From assembly GCA_002469765.1 (NCBI GenBank), contig DKNS01000067.1, positions 1 through 9,757 of the forward strand: 9,757 bases of DNA. The letters run 5' to 3'. Source of the DNA: Flavobacteriales bacterium UBA7382 (GTDB lineage: Bacteria; Bacteroidota; Bacteroidia; Flavobacteriales_D; Sanyastnellaceae). The notes beneath the pieces are model-generated. The model ran no database searches. It saw nothing but the letters and a program-made list of their open reading frames with translations, and was not told where the DNA came from. The translations under genes and the position numbers were made by a program. Positions 6,876 through 9,757 of the stretch are shown here, one piece after another. How positions within the stretch are numbered: position 1 is the first letter of the stretch; the number at the start of each line of letters is the position of its first letter.

Positions 6876-8432
6876 TCAATTGACGCGTTCGTAGCAGCCC
6901 TTCGTGGGTGCGATCGTACTTCGAGGCTCGCCGGCCAGATCTGTGCCAACTTCGAACGGACTGTACGGAGGCGTCGACGAGGTGCCCAGCCATGAAGTGG
7001 CCGATGTCTCTAGCCTGAAATCCTCTTCAAACACATTCACGAATGGAGGAGCGATGTTGACGGATGTTTGGTTGTCCAGGATGTTGTCTGGGAACGTCTC
7101 CATTTGGTGTTGCACGGCCGATGAAGTCCACAAGGGATCCAAGTACACGCCTGGATCCCTGAGATCCACGATGAATTCGCTGAACTCGTTGAGGGAGGCG
7201 TTGTTTCCTGCAACGACACAATTCCTGAATTCCGTATCACCTGAAAAAGGCCGCATTTGGATGCTGCCGTTGGCGGCTTCGTACCAATCGTTGAGGTAGA
7301 CTGTGGGATATTGACGCAGTCCACTTCCCTGGGTGCTGAAATTGGCAAAGGTTGAAAGGTGAATTTGAAGGTTTCCGCCCAGGGCAAAATACCCACATGC
7401 TTGACCACAGTTGGAGATGAGGTTGTTGAAGCCCTCAATGTGCCCAGATTGCGACAGGAGACCAATGGACTCCATGTTGGACAATACGCTGTTCGTAAGC
7501 TGCAACGCATACTCTGCATCCGTGCCCACACTGTCCACCCACACCCCGACAGTGGCTTGCCGCAGATCGATGTGGTCGAAAACGCAATTCACAGCCCTGT
7601 CCAACCAAATTCCACCCCGGAACGCCGAGAAGTTGACCAAACTGCCTGAAAGGGTGTCTGTGATTTCAAAAGACAGACCCCATTGCCCAGGGGTGTTTGC
7701 GTAGCTGTCCTCCAGTCGGTCGCCCCGGAAAAGAATGGGCGCATCCAACGAACCATCGGCAACCATGGTTCCACCCCGCACCCAAATCCCTGAGCCATCG
7801 TGGGCATATACTTGCGCACCTGGAAGGATTGTCAGGGTGCATCCGGGATCCACGAGAATCCGTCCGTAAATGACATGTGGCAATTCTGCAGTCCAAACCT
7901 CGTCACAGGCCAGTGTGTTGTACTGATTTGGACTTCCGTGAAACACCGCATTTTGTCCCCGGGCCAGCAACTTCACTTCTTGCAAGTTGCCGTTGGTCAC
8001 AAACGTCAACTCATCGCGCACCCAAAACGGAGTGGCCCCAGCTCCTGAATTGGGATTCACAGTGACTTCCACAAACACATACATGCTGTCGCCTGGAAGC
8101 AAGGACAACGCCGGCACTGGAACGCTGAGATCTTCCACGGCCATGCCATTGACATTGATTCGGTAGGCGCTGGATGAACCATCCACCAGCTGAAGATCCT
8201 CCACCCAAAGGCTTGCGTCGTGGTCGTTGTACAGCTTGAGTGGCAGGGTCACACTGCCCACCGTCGCAAACACCGTGTCAAAAAACAACGTGTCGGCAGA
8301 CAGCCGCAGCATGTGTTCTGGATTGGAGTCCCAGGGTTGTCGCTGACAGCCTTGCGCGCCTGCCAACAGCATCCCCGCAAGCAGCAAGACTGTGATTCCT
8401 GTCAGGACATGAGAAACTCTCGTCAGCGTCAT
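6876..8432 (-). CDS. Bacteroidota beta-helix lipoprotein
   Basis: A 518-residue predicted envelope lipoprotein. The N-terminus has Arg5, a hydrophobic stretch (ITVLLLAGMLLAG, 13-25) and Cys29 in a relaxed lipobox AQGC, followed directly by a polar linker. Residues ~40-160 form an Ig-like/choice-of-anchor segment (LSADTLFFDTVFATVGS; LLPGDSMYVFVEV; ELTFVTNGN). From PHVIYGRILVD (185-195) a right-handed parallel beta-helix begins, with typical rungs such as LTILPGAQVYAHDGSGIWV, GGTMVADGSLDAPILFRGD and VGVWVDSVG. The C-terminus (GTDLAGEPR...GCYER) resembles the closing 'DLxGNPR...GAYE' of such proteins. I recall near full-length relatives across Bacteroidota, none with a proven function. The frame extends to a TTG at 8531 and an ATG at 8459, but the ATG at 8432 gives the cleanest signal peptide and leaves the upstream palindrome outside the gene. 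The ABC transporter gene follows after 69 bases. Confidence 0.85.
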   Translation of the reverse strand: MTLTRVSHVLTGITVLLLAGMLLAGAQGCQRQPWDSNPEHMLRLSADTLFFDTVFATVGSVTLPLKLYNDHDASLWVEDLQLVDGSSSAYRINVNGMAVEDLSVPVPALSLLPGDSMYVFVEVTVNPNSGAGATPFWVRDELTFVTNGNLQEVKLLARGQNAVFHGSPNQYNTLACDEVWTAELPHVIYGRILVDPGCTLTILPGAQVYAHDGSGIWVRGGTMVADGSLDAPILFRGDRLEDSYANTPGQWGLSFEITDTLSGSLVNFSAFRGGIWLDRAVNCVFDHIDLRQATVGVWVDSVGTDAEYALQLTNSVLSNMESIGLLSQSGHIEGFNNLISNCGQACGYFALGGNLQIHLSTFANFSTQGSGLRQYPTVYLNDWYEAANGSIQMRPFSGDTEFRNCVVAGNNASLNEFSEFIVDLRDPGVYLDPLWTSSAVQHQMETFPDNILDNQTSVNIAPPFVNVFEEDFRLETSATSWLGTSSTPPYSPFEVGTDLAGEPRSTIAPTKGCYERVN

Positions 8433-8446
8433 GATGCAAAGATGTC

Positions 8447-8463
8447 CAACATGCTGCATGTTG
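8447..8463. promoter_or_regulatory. 17-base odd palindrome, possible operator
   Basis: CAACATGC-T-GCATGTTG is a perfect 8+8 inverted repeat around a single central base. It lies 15-31 bases upstream of the chosen lipoprotein start and downstream of the rpoD terminator, in the only space available for the lipoprotein gene's promoter. This size and symmetry suit a dimeric repressor or activator. An alternative ATG at 8459 would put it inside the coding region. Confidence 0.45.
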
Positions 8464-8500
8464 AAACGTGTTTGCGCTTCAATTCTTGCTTTGCTTAAGG

Positions 8501-8528
8501 AAAAGCCCGCAGCATATGAACTGCGGGC
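8501..8528 (-). terminator. Rho-independent terminator of rpoD
   Basis: Read on the minus strand, GCCCGCAG, an 8-base loop, CTGCGGGC and then TTTT form a perfect 8-bp GC-rich stem (8505-8512 with 8521-8528) and a U-tract at 8501-8504. It lies about 60 bases after the rpoD stop and before the lipoprotein promoter region. The plus strand has no T-run after the stem, so it acts in the rpoD direction and should separate the pnp-rpoD transcript from the lipoprotein-ABC unit. Confidence 0.8.
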
Positions 8529-8576
8529 CAATCGTTGGAAGCCTGCCCGAAGGGTCGCTTCAGAGCATGATTAGAA

Positions 8577-8595
8577 AGGCTGCGACAATCAGCCT
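8577..8595 (-). terminator. Weak hairpin spanning the rpoD stop codon
   Basis: On the minus strand AGGCTG, a 7-base loop and CAGCCT form a 6-bp stem that includes the TGA stop region (8589-8591), followed by TTTCT. It is weaker than the downstream stem at 8501-8528 and could be an additional terminator or a 3'-end stabiliser. It may also be chance. Confidence 0.3.
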
Positions 8596-9458
8596 AAGTA
8601 GCCTTTGAGAATGCGGCTTCGGCTCGTGTGCTTCAGCCTGCGAATGGCCTTCTCCTTGATTTGACGCACTCGTTCACGCGTGAGATCGAACCGCTCTCCA
8701 ATTTCCTCCAAAGTCATGGGGTGCTCGCCATTCAATCCGAAGTAAAGCCTTACTACGTCCGCTTCACGCGGGGTCAAAGTGCGCAAAGAGCGCTCAATTT
8801 CCTTGCGAAGAGATTCCGTCATCAAATCGGTGTCGGGAGAAGGCGTGTCGCCTGTCTGCAAGACATCATACATGTTGCTTGAGCTCTCATCGCCATCTTT
8901 CAAAGGCGCGTCCATGGACACGTGACGGCCCGCATTCTTCATGCTTTGCTTCACTTCGTCCAGAGTCATGTCCAACGTTTCGGCGAGTTCAGCCGCTGTC
9001 GGTGGACGCTCAAACTCCTGTTCCAATCTGGCGAATGCCTTGTTGATCTTGTTGATCGAGCCAATCTTGTTCAACGGGAGTCGGACAATCCGGCTTTGCT
9101 CCGCCAATGCTTGAAGAATCGACTGACGAATCCACCACACGGCATAGGAAATGAACTTGAAACCTCTGGTTTCGTCAAATCGTTGTGCAGCTTTGATCAA
9201 CCCCAAGTTGCCTTCGTTGATCAAGTCGGGCAAAGACAATCCTTGGTTTTGGTATTGCTTGGACACAGAGACCACAAAACGGAGGTTGGCTTTGGTCAAC
9301 TTCTCCAGTGCGGCTTGGTCACCTGCTTTGATCTTGCGGGCGAGTTCCACCTCTTCCTCCGCGGTGATGAGGTCTACACGACCAATCTCCTGGAGGTATT
9401 TGTCCAACGATGCGGTCTCCCGGTTGGTGACCTGCTTGGTGATTTTAAGCTGCCTCAT
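8589..9458 (-). CDS. rpoD: RNA polymerase primary sigma factor RpoD/SigA
   Basis: A 289-residue sigma-70 family housekeeping factor that directs core RNA polymerase to promoters. It lacks region 1.1, as is usual for Bacteroidota primary sigma factors, and starts almost at region 1.2 (SLDKYLQEIGRVDLITAEEE, 17-36). Region 2 follows with LTKANLRFVVSVSKQYQ (54-70), LPDLINEGNLGLIKAA (76-91), the -10-reading segment FDETRGFKFISYAVWWIRQSI (94-114) and LPLNKIG (127-133). Region 3 covers ~140-185. Region 4 carries LTPREADVVRLYFGL (228-242) and the -35-reading helix-turn-helix LEEIGERFDLTRERVRQIKEKA (250-271). All regions are intact. The start is an ATG at 9458, 74 bases after the pnp stop on the same strand, an order I recall from many Bacteroidota. 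The bacterial consensus elements it reads are expected to be the Bacteroidota -33/-7 type. Confidence 0.97.
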   Translation of the reverse strand: MRQLKITKQVTNRETASLDKYLQEIGRVDLITAEEEVELARKIKAGDQAALEKLTKANLRFVVSVSKQYQNQGLSLPDLINEGNLGLIKAAQRFDETRGFKFISYAVWWIRQSILQALAEQSRIVRLPLNKIGSINKINKAFARLEQEFERPPTAAELAETLDMTLDEVKQSMKNAGRHVSMDAPLKDGDESSSNMYDVLQTGDTPSPDTDLMTESLRKEIERSLRTLTPREADVVRLYFGLNGEHPMTLEEIGERFDLTRERVRQIKEKAIRRLKHTSRSRILKGYLG

Positions 9459-9501
9459 TCGTGTTGTTGAAATTCGTGTGCCACATAGATTGAACGGACA
9501 A

Positions 9502-9517
9502 GAACCTCAAAAGGTTC
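9502..9517 (-). other. Short hairpin in the pnp-rpoD intergenic space
   Basis: GAACCT and AGGTTC (9502-9507, 9512-9517) can pair around a 4-base loop, roughly 15 bases downstream of the pnp stop. On the minus strand the loop is TTTG and the stem is followed by TTGTCCG, not a true U-tract. It may be an inefficient terminator that lets some pnp transcripts run into rpoD, or an RNA processing site. It may also be chance. Confidence 0.3.
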
Positions 9518-9532
9518 GTCCCAACTTTGGTT

Positions 9533-9757
9533 TTAACCTTCGCTCTTGGGCCCTTCAGGACGAGGTCCCCGATCGTTACGTCGGTCGCCACGGTCTCTGC
9601 GATCTCTTCGATCTCCTCGGTCTCCGCGAGGTGGACGCTCGACGTAGCCTTCAGGTTTGGGAAGCAACACCTTGCGGCTGAGCTTGACCTTTCCGGTCTT
9701 TGGGTCTCGGCCGACCACCTTGAATTTGACCAGTTCTCCTTCTTTCAAGACGTCTTC
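9533..9757 (-). CDS. pnp: Polyribonucleotide nucleotidyltransferase, C-terminal S1 domain and tail (partial)
   Basis: This is the 3' end of a gene entering from the right edge; 74 residues and the TAA stop are visible. The segment EDVLKEGELVKFKVVGRD, then GKVKLSRKVLLPKPEG, is the last half of the S1 RNA-binding domain that closes PNPase, the phosphorolytic 3'-5' exoribonuclease of the RNA degradosome. After the S1 domain comes a basic/acidic low-complexity tail of about 35 residues dominated by R-G-D and R-R-D repeats, a likely flexible RNA-binding or protein-binding extension. Assignment as PNPase, not another S1 protein such as ribosomal S1, rests on the 'KLSRKVLLPKPEG' ending and on rpoD directly downstream, an arrangement I recall in Bacteroidota. 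Confidence 0.85.
   Translation of the reverse strand, partial: EDVLKEGELVKFKVVGRDPKTGKVKLSRKVLLPKPEGYVERPPRGDRGDRRDRRDRGDRRNDRGPRPEGPKSEG

Noticed and set aside
7037..7531. 164-codon minus-strand frame inside the lipoprotein gene
   Set aside because: It is an alternative frame of the beta-helix coding sequence and shows no protein character.

Overview
The window looks like the chromosome of a member of the Bacteroidota, probably a flavobacterium-like lineage with moderate GC (roughly 50-55% by eye). Four things point that way. A short primary sigma factor without region 1.1 follows directly after the 3' end of pnp. There is a SiaB/SiaC (DUF6272/DUF1987) pair. There is a ~980-residue ABCG-type transporter with a TerB-like N-terminus. 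There is a beta-helix lipoprotein of a type I recall from many Bacteroidota. Strong Shine-Dalgarno sequences are not evident, which also fits. I see no mobile element, phage gene, CRISPR array, tRNA or rRNA; this is ordinary core or near-core chromosome.

Layout, left to right: (1) the 5' part of a small uncharacterised protein, minus strand, cut by the left edge. (2) Divergent from it, an HMG-CoA lyase-family enzyme on the plus strand. (3) Convergent with that, a minus-strand pair of class I methyltransferase and ZIP metal transporter, separated by only 4 bases. (4) Divergent from the methyltransferase, a tight plus-strand pair siaB-siaC, separated by 3 bases. (5) Converging on siaC with a 32-base overlap, a large ABC half-transporter on the minus strand, preceded by a beta-helix lipoprotein 69 bases upstream. 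(6) The minus-strand pnp (3' end only) and rpoD pair, closed by a hairpin terminator at 8501-8528.

Functional reading: pnp and rpoD are housekeeping RNA turnover and transcription initiation. HMG-CoA lyase serves leucine catabolism or acetoacetate formation. The ZIP protein moves divalent metal. SiaB/SiaC is a kinase/regulatory-phosphoprotein partner-switch module, but the cyclase (SiaD) and phosphatase (SiaA) known from Pseudomonas are absent here, so its output in this organism is open. The lipoprotein and ABC transporter may be co-transcribed and act in the envelope, though neither has an assigned substrate. The most interesting items are the orphan siaBC module, the multi-domain ABC transporter with its cysteine cluster and large extracytoplasmic loop, and a perfect 17-base odd palindrome just upstream of the lipoprotein gene. 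I did not find a clearly novel multi-gene system.
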